Source: Struthio camelus
Taxonomy: Eukaryota; Chordata; Aves; Struthioniformes; Struthionidae
Assembly (NCBI RefSeq): GCF_040807025.1
Contig: NC_090946.1
Location: 5,932,001-5,996,000, forward strand
Direction of reading: 5' to 3'
DNA length: 64,000 bases
The translations under genes and the position numbers were made by a program. Within the stretch, counting starts at the first letter, position 1. Each line of letters starts with the position of its first letter. Shown here one piece after another: positions 49,428-61,086 of the stretch. Below the pieces are notes generated by a model. It did not search any database. It saw only the letters and a program-made list of their open reading frames with translations, and had not been told where the DNA came from.

Positions 49428-51439
49428 ATTGAGGAGGAAGAGAGCATTAAAACTTAAGGCAATGGAAACTATGCCTTTTTCCCCCCCTCCTCTCTGTTTA
49501 AACTGGAATGGGATAACTTGTTTATTTACATCTTGTACAGACAGGGCACACTGATCATTCATTTCTAGGGGGTTAGAGTGGGACCGACCACACTATGGCC
49601 CTTGAGAAGTTAGTCATCTAGTCTAAGCTAGTCTTCCTTTATAATCCAAGGAAGGAGAGAGGCACCTTCTGAATGGAAAGGGAAAGCATCCCAGCTTTCC
49701 TAAACACCTATCTCGGCATAGAGGAAATCACTTCTGAAGGTGTCTCACTTTTCTGCCTGTGGACAGAGCTTAGGGTAGGTTCATTTCTATCTCAGTATCT
49801 CATTTTGGTACCTGTAGTTTGATGGGATTGGACACAGACTGAATTATCAGTTCTGCCCTTGACCTCTTGTGATCAAGATTTTCTCCACATCACATTTTCC
49901 CTTTCTACCTTTTTCAAACAGAGCGTGATACAGTGCCTAGAAGAATACAGCTTTGATTTCAGCAGGGGCTGCTGGTTGGTGTTGTAATACTTCAGAATAA
50001 GAGTAGAAATACTGCATCTTTCCTTCACTAGTTTTGGAAGCAACCCTGAGGTAAAGAGAAAGAGTAATGAATTTGTTGGGCCGGAGGAAGAGAGGGAGGG
50101 AGCACTGCACTAACCTAAGAGTCATTCAGAAAATGAGGAGTTTAATATTACAGTCTCAGAAGCTTTGGGGAGAGGAAGACAAAGTCTGGAAGGGAGATCG
50201 TGAGGCCATTTTGGGTCTGAAGGCAAAAGAAAAGAAACTAATCACAACACACACAAAGCTGAAGCATATTCCAGTTCTTCTGGCCGTCCCACTTCTCAAA
50301 TCTCATGGAGAGCTTCAAGCTTCAGCTATCACACTGCTAGCTTTTCTCCTCGCCTCTGCTGTGTACCCTGTTGCCTCTCACACCATCTAATTCCTCTAGG
50401 CTTCCCTACCTTTCTCTTTACCTTGCTTTCCTCTCTGCCCTTCCACTTGTGACTGTTTGCGCCAAGCCTCTCCAGATGGCTCATCTCACCCTTGTGCACT
50501 TTACCCTTCTTCTATCATTCTGCGTCCCTGAATCTCTTTTTCAACCATCGTTTTTAGCCCTCATTTAATCTTTCTGAAGCATGGTTTAAGTTGTAGCCAA
50601 CCTATTTGGTTTTCAGTAGCTGAGTGCGATTGAAGAGGCTATACATTTAAGAGTTAAACGCCACAAAAATCTATCTTGATTTCCCTTTGATATTCAGAGC
50701 AAATGCATTACCCTTTGTATTAAGGTACCAGGTACAGAGAGTTCATATGGGTTTAACAAATAATAAATAGACCTTTCAATCAATGCTCCAAGCTGTTACA
50801 GAGGTCAGCAGGTCAGCAGAGCCCACCTTGTACTTGTTCATCACTTCCCTTTGCTCTGCTTTCAATAGGCCATGACAGGCAGCAGTGATCTTCCCAGTGT
50901 GTGGATAACAGCAATTAATCACGCCTTCTATTTTCGAAATGGTCTGAAATATGACATCTGATTTACATAAGTGATGTATTTAAATGCCACTAGAGGTAGT
51001 TGTGAGTGTTTATGAGTATGAACTCTCCATACTGTACTGACTAATTGAAGCAAAAGTGGAATCCACGGTATTATCATTGGCCATTGGTTCCTGGTGGAAC
51101 ATAAAGTAACACCTTGTGCTTTCCCCAGGGTGCTGGGCTAGCAGATTCCAAGTCTGAATTGCACCTACTCTACAGATGAAAACAAGGTACAGCTTCAGCC
51201 CCATACAGAGCTGGGGTTGCAGTGAGAGGCAGGAAAAGCACTGTGAGGAGAGGACACACCAAGTGATAAAAAAATACAAGCAAACAACTAAAGCTGGGAT
51301 AAACAGTGTCCTTGGTAAAGTGAATTTTGCACTCACCATATATTTCCTGTTCCCATAAAAACACCAGCACCTCAGTTCCTTTGAAATCATGAAGTCTTTT
51401 TTGTCTTAAAACCACAAATTTTAGTCTTCAAAAAGTAAA
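49428..51439. other. Intergenic DNA
   Basis: AT-rich; pyrimidine-rich stretch at 50,330-50,560. Nothing supported. Confidence 0.5.
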
Positions 51440-51534
51440 TTAATTTACTGATAAGTCTTTTTTCTCTGAAGGAATCCTCTCAGGACAGCTTTAAACTCCT
51501 TGTTTCTGAGGCTGTAGATCAGAAGGTTCAACAT
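51440..51534 (-). pseudogene. OR C-terminal remnant (TM7 and tail only)
   Basis: Minus strand reads [20 protein letters not shown], then IPSEKKDLSVN and a stop, an evident copy of the [16 protein letters not shown](A/D)ALRR end of an OR with Pro-to-Leu and Val-to-Phe changes. Immediately upstream the OR similarity ends abruptly in AT-rich sequence, so the rest of the gene was deleted or replaced. Confidence 0.85.
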
Positions 51535-53659
51535 TTAGCATTCAGAAATGCTAAATTCCCAGTTACATACAATTTTATTTCATTCCTTCTTGTCAATATC
51601 TATGATCAATTCAATACATTTTTCATCCATGTTATGTTCATTATGACCTTTTTACTAATGTTAGATGAGATAGTTAGTAATGTGAACAATAAACATGTAG
51701 AACAAATTGAAAGGATCAGTTAAGCTACAACATAAGACTAGATGAAATACATTTGCAATGCATAAGGCAAGATTAAATCATGTAGGGATTAGAGAAACAA
51801 AACATTCTTGCAATGTATTTACATGCATGTGATAGAGTACGTCTACAAAATTTTCTTTAATCTTTCCTTGCCTATTTCCAAAAAATTTTGGTTAAATCCC
51901 TGCTTCAAGATCAGCTTCTAACTGCTATAAAAATGATCAGGTTTGCTTACAGCCAATGGAGTTTTACAACCATGCATTATTTGAGGATTTGCCCCTTAAA
52001 TCTCTCATTTTATACCTGCTTTTCCCCTCCCTTTTTTTAGACTTCCTTGTTTCAAATTCAACACAGTCATACTGCTTAATGTGGAGAATAACAGAAATTA
52101 CTCCGGCTGAGCTTCGCGTCAAATTTCATTGCAATTATCTGTGAGCTCACATGCAAACAAATGGGCAAGTATGAGACTCTGGAAATAGGCCAAAAGATAC
52201 GCTCGTTCTGTTTCTCATTTAGTCAGAAGCATGACGCTGTCAGCCTAGGGACATATGTGACATATCATGCGTTAACCCAGCTAATTAACAGTGTTAGACT
52301 CTTTAGTCTGTCCGTTCTGAGTGCTCTCACTCTTGTGATAGGCAGGAAAAGCATGCCAGGACTCCCCTGACCATCGAAGTAAGAAAGACATGCTCCTGGT
52401 CAAAGCAACAATGTTTTTGTTGTCCTGCTCCAAGCTGCGCTGATCAGGCATAGGGCTGTTTGACAGATACCCCTGGAAAGGGCTGATAACATTATTCCTT
52501 TTTTAACCTCTTCAGTTCTTCCTTTTTACCACCCTCATCCCCTCCCAGATTAACAGCCCTCCCTTGTTCACTGTAATACCTTGTAACTTCTGATGTTGTT
52601 GACCCTGTGAGCATAACCCCACTACAGATGGCCATCTATATACGTATACCAACAAATACTGAGGCTGCATCAGGTAATAGTATACACTTCTTTGAGGGTG
52701 CAGCCGACACAGATTCAGTATGAAGTCAGAAGGGAAAGGCGTGGGCAAGGAATGACTTGGGGTACCTTAAATTTGAATTGTCCTGTGGAACTGCTGCTTC
52801 CAGTCTAGCTGCACATATTAGCAAAGCCCTTAGGCATGTCAGCCCTTTTTTTTCTGTTCTTTATGTTCTATTGGGAGCTCCTCTTCTGGTGCATACCAAC
52901 CCATCTGCAGCCTGTAGCAACAAGGGAACTGGTCAGTGGAAACACATCAGCTTCTACTAGATGGGATCTTGCTCACAGGTATGCTTCCATGAATTTGAGT
53001 CATCTTGAATTTTTTGATCTAGTACAGGTAAATTACCTAGGCACTAGTAGGAGAAGAGCTGAGCATCTCCACAAAGAAATTAAGCCTACTGAGACATCAG
53101 TTTTAGGACACTCTATCCCAAGGATGTACCTATTTGTTTCCTCTCACCAAAAGCCTAATTATTACCTTAGATTTAAACGCCTCTCTTCTAGGTGAATCTT
53201 ACCTTTCATAAACATTTATTTGAGACTATTTCTGCAGCCCAAGGTCTCCTGTAGACCCCTGAGACAAATTACTGCAAAGCTGTATGCAGAACATTGCTCT
53301 ACTGCATCATGGTAAGGGAAGACTGTGAAGGACTTTCAAAAACCGATTTTGGAGCTAGAAGTTCCTGTTCCTTTCCTTCTGGGTGCACTGGATATCGTGA
53401 TCTAATAAACAGTTATCATGACATTGCCTCAGAAACTGAGAGTCCTCTGGTTTATATGTCCAACGGAGTTGTTGATATTCTCTTTTACTCACTGGAGGGA
53501 CATAGGTACTTTGACAATGGGAGTCAGCACTTGAGTTTTAGATGCTGCTTTAGGCTGAGCTGTTTAAAAGAACAGCAACTATCATGAACTCGGTTAGCTC
53601 TAGGAGATACACTGTTCCTCCCACTCCGTTATCCTCCATAATGTCAACCATTGCACTGA
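51535..53659. other. Intergenic DNA
   Basis: AT-rich, with small ORFs only (largest 119 codons at 52,836-53,195, unrecognised). Confidence 0.5.
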
Positions 53660-54596
53660 TTAAGAAAAGATCTTCTGGGACACTGTCCTCCTCAAGGCAC
53701 CCTTCACCTCTTTATTCCTGAGGTTGTAGACCAGGGGGTTCAGCAGTGGGGTCAAGAGTATATAAAACACTGATACAATTCTTTCCTGTTGAAGTGAATA
53801 CTTGGAACTGGGCTGCATGTAAATAAAGCTTAGGGATCCACAGAGCAAAGTGACAGCTGTCAGGTGAGAAACACAGGTGGAAAAGGCTTTGTGCCTGCCT
53901 TTACTGCTCTGGATCTGCAAGAGGGTGGAGAAAATATATAGATAGATGACGACGATTGTGAGGATGGTGATGCCAGCAATAGTTCCAGAAAAAGTGAACA
54001 GTAAGACCTCAGTTGTTTGGGTATCAGAGCAGGCAAGCTTCAGCAGCGGGGGGAGGTCACAGAAATAGTGGTGGATAATATTGGGCCCGCAGAAAGACAA
54101 GCTCAGCAAAGAGCTTGGGTGCACCAGGAAATTCACAACCCCCCCCTATATATGACCCAGCAGCCAAGAGGATGCAAACCTTCCTGGACATGACCACCTT
54201 ATAGAGCAGGGGGTTGCAGATGGCCACAAACCAGTCATAGGCCTTGGCAGCCAGCAGCAAGCACTCTGCTCCTACAAACGCAGCAAAGAATGAAAACTGG
54301 GCAAAGCACTGAGCATAGGGCACTGCTTTACTCTGTGACAGGAAGCTCACCAAAGTCTTTGGAGTAACAGATGATGAGTAGCACAAATCTATGAGGGACA
54401 GATTGCTGAGGAAGAAGTACACGGGTGTGCGCGGTTGGGTGTTGACTTTGATTAATAAGATCAACCCAGTATTGCCCACCAGGCTGAGCACATAGATTCC
54501 TAGGAACACGGCAAAGAGAGCCACCTGCCACTCCAGATGATCTGTCAGCCCCAGAAGGATGAACTCAGGCACCACCCTGTGATTGCTCCTATCCAT
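53660..54596 (-). pseudogene. Olfactory receptor with one frameshift and a lost DRY motif
   Basis: From ATG 54,596 the frame reads a normal OR N-terminus (N4-[12 protein letters not shown]), GN in TM1 and [11 protein letters not shown], then through TM4 (AGSYIGG). There a run of 8 C (plus strand, 54,139-54,146) carries one base more than the frame allows. The next frame continues with [41 protein letters not shown] and LNPLVYNLRNKEVKGALRR to a stop at 53,660. Because the shift is in a homopolymer it could be an assembly error. However, the DRY motif is changed to DWF ([12 protein letters not shown]) and YSLRN to YNLRN, so relaxed constraint is likely anyway. Confidence 0.9.
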
Positions 54597-57500
54597 TTAT
54601 TTCAGCTTTGAAATACTTCTTGCCTGTCAAGATAAGAGGGACGAGGCACGCAATATTAACATTTAAAACAGTTGCACAGCAAGAATTCAACTGGGCAGGA
54701 GGAGAAGTACCAAATAAACACAGTCAGTAGTATTTCACATGCCTTAACTTCCAGTAGTGAACATGGATATCTCTTTTGGAAGCCTTGGCTTAATGAGTAG
54801 TGAATGGAGGGAGGTGAGTCCCTCTAGAGGGCATTTACAGTAATTAAGTGAAGGGAATTTGACTTCTAACACTGAATCATCATCATCGCTTGGAAAAAAT
54901 ACCTCTTTCTGTTCACTAGATATGGAGCCTAGGCTCTAAACAGAGGCCCCCATGTTCCCAGTTACTGAGTGTCTTTGTACCCCAGACTGATAAAGCTTTG
55001 CATGCATTCAGTGTAGTCCACAACTGGATCTCTGAATGAGCAGTATTCACTACTAGTAAAGTTTAAATCCAAATTTGAGAGGAAGCAAATCAATGTTTTC
55101 AATGTATTTTAAAAAATCCTGCATAACCTTATCCCATAGGTTTGCGAAACTCACTGGTGTTTGCCTTCTCTTCTGACTTGGGATTTACTCCCAGCTTTGC
55201 TGTCTCAATGTCAGGTATCTAGACCAGTAGACAGAAGATTCGGTTGCTTGCCTACACAGAGGAGAGAGACAAGAATCTCAAAAGGGAAATTCATTTCACT
55301 CCAAGATTGGATTCTGAAAAAGCAGGGATGAAAATTCTATTTCTATAGAATTATCTGGATAACAAACTTGGCTTACACTTCTCGTGTTCAGGTGAATGAA
55401 GTTAGGGGAGAAGAATCCTTCCCTGGGTTTTTTGGGTTTTTTTTTTTTTCATCTGAAATTGGCAATCTTTGTTAAGAGGTTGAAAAAAGCGTTCATTTAA
55501 AAATGAAGAATTTTCTTAGGGGGACTAAAGTGGTCGATAACCAAAAAAAATCTATAATTCCATTAATCTGCCCAACTGAAAAGAAACCTTTTAAGGCACT
55601 CCACTGGCCAATTAAAAACATTGATCTTTATAACAAATGAAGACAGAAAACCAAACCCATATCAAGTAGCAAATCAAACCAAACAAAAACAACGTACAAA
55701 CCCTCAGAGTGCCCTAAGCTGTCACTTTGAGCTATAGAACACTGAAATTCACCATCATTTCAGAAAGGAACCATCCCAAGGCCTTTTCAACATATGTTCA
55801 GCATCACAACCAGGAATGAAATAAGAAAAAAAAAGGACAGAAAACAAAAATAATAAAGGGCCAAGCCTCCTGAAAAGAGCTCTCTTGTTTACAGTATGAG
55901 CTGTAATAAAATATTTTATACTCACCTGAAATATGAAGTACAGCTTTCCCAATCACATGCATACTACAGAGCCCATTTCAGTTCCGTTTATCTTGGAAGG
56001 GATTTTATCTGACCTTTGGATTCCAGATGAAGAGACTTCTCATTTCCATACAGGAGCTGCTGCGACCACCGAAATTTTCAGACGCTGCAGAAAAGGGGAG
56101 GCGGGGAGGAGCAGTGTATTTCATTCCCAACTTCCAAAGCCTCACAGGATCAGACTGGGTAAATAATGAGAGACTATTTCCATGCTTGGTATAAAGGTCT
56201 TAAAGTGATACAGATGTGCTTGGGCAATTGGCCTTTCGAGACACTGATCATTAGTATTACGGTTCTTTTCTGGGACTGTAGGGAAGACTGCACTGTTGTA
56301 ATTAAGCTAATTTGTTGATTTTCACTTTTGCTTTATACTGATGTAGGTCCACGTAGGTCACGTGCCCTAGAAGTCACAGAGAGGTAAGCCTAGCGTACGT
56401 AAAGGTTGGATAAATGCTTCCTGTTTTCTGCATTGTCTCCCTGTCCTTTTATCCATGTTAGTTCACTGAACATCTGGAAAGATCTCTGAGTGCGGACACA
56501 GCCTTCAGGCTGGAAGGATGGAACTGCAATTTGTTTATTTCAGCAGAATCTTTGTAAGTGCCTCTGGCCCCGATCTTGAAAGGCACTTCAGGACTCAGGG
56601 ATCTCATTTGTCTCCTAGCCTTTGACACTGAGTCCTGAGCGGCCTTCAGTGGAAGACAAGTGCCAAAATCCAAAAAGCACCAAAACCACACAGATTGTTC
56701 CATATTGAATCAACATTTGACCTTGACACTAGACCTGAGGAAAAAGGCTCCTTCGGGGTTATTTTTTTGGAGGGTCTTCTAAGTGGTCTGCAGTCTCCCT
56801 GTTGACAATACGGATGCAGACGTTGACAGAAGGATATCGAAAAAGCAGTTAGGATACTGAAAAGCCGGAGGTAGAAACGTTTCCATTTTTGCCTTCTCTT
56901 TTCTTTGATTAGTTGCATGACAGCATCAGAGATGACAAGAACAAAATCTACTAGATCTTCTCTGAGACCCTGCAGCTTAGAAAGTCTGAACCCTCAATGG
57001 TATGTGAGGAGGGGCAGGCAAAGTCCGTGCCTATCAAATTGGGAAGTGAAGACTCCCATGGTGGCGAAGGCTGGAAGCTTCTGACTTTTGGCACCAGGAT
57101 GATGGCTCCTGCGACTTGCAACTACAGAATAAATCCAGTGCCCTAGTAGTAGACAAGGGGTTGGGAGCCCTGTCAAACGAAGCACCTCTGCCAGATGAGC
57201 CTAAGTCACACAGGAGCAGCAGGAGAAAGCAGTTAAGTGTTAGTAGTGGGACACTCCCTGCTACAGGTGATGGAAGTCCCCCATCTGCCATCCTCAGCTG
57301 TTGTGTAGGGAAGTGCCAATACTTTCATTCGCAAATTCAATATTTGCATTCAGCACTCCCAGAATGAAAACAATCTGGGAGCATTTTTTGCACAGTTTTC
57401 AGAGCACTTTCTGGAGTTCTCAACTAAATAAGAAAGTAGGAAATGGCTCAGTCAGAAAGAAGATGATCCCCCAAAGTTTATAGCAAAGAAAGAAATTGTT

Positions 57501-58418
57501 CTGATTTATAGCTCTCAAAAAAATTGTAGTTGAGGCCAATTTAGATTCACATCAAGTTTTGAGTCCTCCCCTCCCTCCTCTCTACCAACTGTGATATTAT
57601 TCTGACTTGCACTGCTCTTTATTTCTGCTTTTGGTATTAGAAACAATTGCTGGACAATAAGTTTTTAGAAACCTTTATTCTGAAAGATGTGTGCGCCATT
57701 AGGATTTTTTCCCTTTTATATATACGGATGGATCTATACAGCTCACTCAAAAACACTCTGTATTATGTATCAAACAGTCACACATCTTCATCACATTGAA
57801 GCCATACCATTTTCACACTTCAAGCAAACAAAATGGCTTTGATATTCCATCTTTAAATTGTACTGAGCCACAAGTTAAACTCACCCACACTATCAGGCAC
57901 AAGTGTCAGTTCTGTTCTCCATTGCACCCTAGAACTGCAACATAGCTAGCTGATCGGGTCTCACTCGTGGAACCAGACCAACAGGATAGTTTCAAAAAGC
58001 AAAATCATCTGAGACCTATAACAGGCTTCATGGGGAAGGGTTCTGTAGAATTAGTAGATGATACTAAGTCCATTATCACAAGCAAATATGGAAAAAAAAA
58101 AAGATTCTTGTGCTGTCCGTAAGGGAAAGTAAAAGCTACTGCCAGGGGACATATCAGTGTTAGAAGGGGTGCTGCAATCCTTTTTAATGCAATTCAAGTA
58201 ATTTGCCTTTGATGCATCATTTTGTGCTCTCAGGGGATAGGTAGGCTTTTAGCTTTCTTCGACACTGTTTTTCATTTTGTAGGCAAAAAGAAAATTTCTT
58301 GATTAGTCGACACTACTTTGACAAAAAATAAAAATGTTTTCATTAAATGTAAACAATTTGCATAAACAGTCACAGAGTTAAAATACATTCTTATTCCAAG
58401 TTACATTAGGGACAGTAA
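54597..58418. other. Intergenic DNA
   Basis: AT-rich sequence with A/T homopolymers (for example T runs near 55,440). No gene or clear element recognised. Confidence 0.5.
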
Positions 58419-58672
58419 CAGAATCACAGATTCACTGAGGATGGAAGGGACCTCTGGAGATCTTCTAGTCCAAGCTCCCTGCTCAAAGCAAGGTCAGCTA
58501 AAGCAGGTTCCTCAGGGCTGTGTCCAGTCAGGTTGGGATCGTCTCCAAGGATGGAGACTCCACAATATCTTCAATCACCCTTATAATACGAGAGATATTT
58601 TTCTTATGCTTAAACAGAATTCCTTGAATTTCAATTTTTGCCTATTGCCTCTTGTCCTGTTATGGGATTCAT
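58419..58672 (-). mobile_element. CR1 3'-end fragment, minus strand
   Basis: ACAGAATCACAGATTCACTG, then GGAAGGGACCTCTGGAGATC and CCAAGGATGGAGACTCCACA, is the reverse complement of the CR1 3' UTR and tail. It fades near 58,672 (CCTATTGCCTCTTGTCCTGT). 5'-truncated, moderately old. Confidence 0.88.
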
Positions 58673-60084
58673 GCCCTTATCTGCATGCACTTTTCCATGC
58701 AATTTGCTTGAAATTAATTAGCACGGTTCTGAGCTCCAGAGAAAGGGGAGGTCCTAAGAGGTAAACAGGGAGGAGGGAACTGATTCTCAAGTTAATGTAC
58801 TGTGAAATCTAAACTAACGCCTATCTGCCTAATTTGCACATGAAGAAAGTGTGATCAAGAGATGGTCCTTCTTCACCTTGAGATTTCATTACCTCTGATC
58901 ATAGGTTTTTATGCAAAAATTAGCCAAGCAAACACTTGTTTATCTGTTTCTCATAGGCGGTGAATGAAAGAATTTACAAACAGCATCATTCCGTTCTGCA
59001 TTTCTTTCCTCTTGAGTGTTGCACTGGCTCAGATAACGTGTGAAAAAACTACTCACAAAAACCCTACTTCATACCCATCAAATCTTGCTATTGCTGAATG
59101 ACAGGTTATGCATCCCAGTAGCATCCACTTAATACAGATGAAACCCTGGGGCACCGGATGATCTTCTCTCCTGCACATATCCAATCATGACACTGCTACT
59201 GAAGAGCATCTCCTTATAGACAACCCCAATAATTTGGGGTGCCTCTTTTCTGGAAGATCAGAAAGACACATCATTTACAAAGCTCCATGGAAAGTGAAGA
59301 GGACAGACAGACTGCTCAGCTGACAGCTCATAATGACAATGAAAAAATGTACGTCAGTGGAAAAGTAAGTTGTTTCCCACATTAGATAAATAAAAAACAA
59401 AATCCTCAATCTATCTATTTATTTATTTACTAAGAAATCACGGTTAGTAAAGCTGAGAGAACTTACAGGATTTTGTGTAGACAGTGCTAGTCCAACATCA
59501 ACCTGGACTCCTTTCTGTGACGTAAGCCACATCAGATATAGCTATGCCATTAAAACACAGCAACAGCAATAAAAATAGGTAATGCAAGAGTCACCACTGG
59601 GAACTAACACTGCAAGCATGCATTTGAATTTGTAAGCCTCTGGCCCTTGAAATAAAGAGTTAAAATATTTTCCTACATACTACAATGTTCCCCCAAAACC
59701 ATATACACATGCTATGGGAGACAAACACTAGAAGGAGATAAATTTCTTCTTTTCCTCTAGGAAATTTAAAATGTGTCAGAGAATTGCAAGGACATAGCAA
59801 AAAACAAAGAGCGAAGATGAGGGTTTTTTTCTCCCCCTAATGTCCATTTAGTTTTAATGTTCAAAATTAAGTGAAATGTTTTAAGTTACAGCGGGCAGAC
59901 CAAAAAACCACCACTTTAGGTCTTCTCGTTTCTTCAAGATACTAAAAAGTATCTGTCAAAGTTTCTCTAATTCTTCATTTACATTTGATTCCTACACCAC
60001 ACATAATTAGTGTAAAACAAAACATTGTTCATTCACAGAACCGTTCATTTCCCTCTCCTTTCAGCTTTTCTAGGGAATTGATTA
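58673..60084. other. Intergenic DNA
   Basis: AT-rich with a (TATT)n tract near 59,415. Nothing else supported. Confidence 0.5.
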
Positions 60085-61038
60085 TTATTCTGATAAACAA
60101 GCCAATGAACAGCATTTTTTCCTTGCCATCACCCTTCTAAGTGCATTTTTCACCTCCTTGTTCCTGAGACTGTAGATCAGCGGATTCAGCATAGGAATGA
60201 CCAGCGTGTAGCATACTGCAGAGATTTTCTCGTGTTCCAGTGAGTATCTCGAACTGGGCTGTATGTGGCTTAAACTCACAGGCCCGTAGAATAGGGTTAC
60301 AGCTGTCAGATGCGAGGCACAGGTGGAGAAGGCTTTGTGCCTGCCTGGGGAGCTCATTCTCAGGACTGAGAAGAGGATGTAGACATAAGAGATGATGACA
60401 ATTAGGACGGTGGACACAGCTATGATCCCAGAGAGGATTACAAGCATAATCTCATTGATACGATTGTCAGAGCAAGTAAGTTTCAACAGTGGGTTTGTGT
60501 CACAGAAGTAATGGTTGATGATATTAGGTCCACAGAATGACAACCTCAATAAGCCACAAGTATGTATCAGTGAATTAAAGAGTCCCCCTAAATATGATCC
60601 AGCCACCAGCCAAATACAAAGTTTCCTGGGCATAAGAGTGGTGTAAAGTAGTGGGTTGCAAATAGCTACATAACGGTCATAGGCCATGACAGCCAGCAGG
60701 AATCCCTCTGTGGTCACAAACACAACAAATGAAAAGTGCTGGGCAATACACGCAGAGTAAGAAATAGTCTTATTCTCCACTAAGAAGTTTACCAGCATCC
60801 TTGGAGCAAAAACCGAAGAATAGCAGAGATCCACAATTGACAAGTTAATGAGGAAGAAGTACATAGGCGTGTGAAGTTGGAGGTCAATCCTGATCAAGCC
60901 AATCATTCCAAGATTACCTGCCAGGGTGATGACATAGATTAGTAGGATCACCACAAAGAGCGGAAGCTGTAGTTCTAGGCGAGCCGTCAATCCCAAGAGG
61001 ATGAAATGGGTCACTGCTGTGTGATTGCTTACTGCCAT
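60085..61038 (-). CDS. Olfactory receptor, class II, intact (OR5/8/9-like)
   Basis: 317 residues from the second in-frame ATG (61,038), chosen because [17 protein letters not shown] matches the standard OR start; an upstream in-frame ATG at 61,062 would add 8 residues. Seen: N5-H-T site, GNLGM (41-45), [13 protein letters not shown] (55-67), [12 protein letters not shown] (118-129), ECL2 [15 protein letters not shown] (168-182), [10 protein letters not shown] (235-244), FYGP (250-253) and [15 protein letters not shown] (282-296). ICL3 reads [10 protein letters not shown], one residue shorter than the usual [11 protein letters not shown]. Most similar in the window to the gene at 31,645-32,577, in opposite orientation. 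An acceptor (CTTCTCTATATAG) ends at 61,085. Confidence 0.96.
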   Translation of the reverse strand: MAVSNHTAVTHFILLGLTARLELQLPLFVVILLIYVITLAGNLGMIGLIRIDLQLHTPMYFFLINLSIVDLCYSSVFAPRMLVNFLVENKTISYSACIAQHFSFVVFVTTEGFLLAVMAYDRYVAICNPLLYTTLMPRKLCIWLVAGSYLGGLFNSLIHTCGLLRLSFCGPNIINHYFCDTNPLLKLTCSDNRINEIMLVILSGIIAVSTVLIVIISYVYILFSVLRMSSPGRHKAFSTCASHLTAVTLFYGPVSLSHIQPSSRYSLEHEKISAVCYTLVIPMLNPLIYSLRNKEVKNALRRVMARKKCCSLACLSE

Positions 61039-61084
61039 GCATGCATCTGTAACAGCTTGCATGCTGAGATGAGATGTGTGATGA

Positions 61085-61086
61085 CT
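61085..61086 (-). promoter_or_regulatory. Splice acceptor of the OR coding exon
   Basis: Minus-strand TTCCTTTCTTCTCTATATAG lies 22 bases before ATG 61,062 and 46 before ATG 61,038. Confidence 0.55.
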
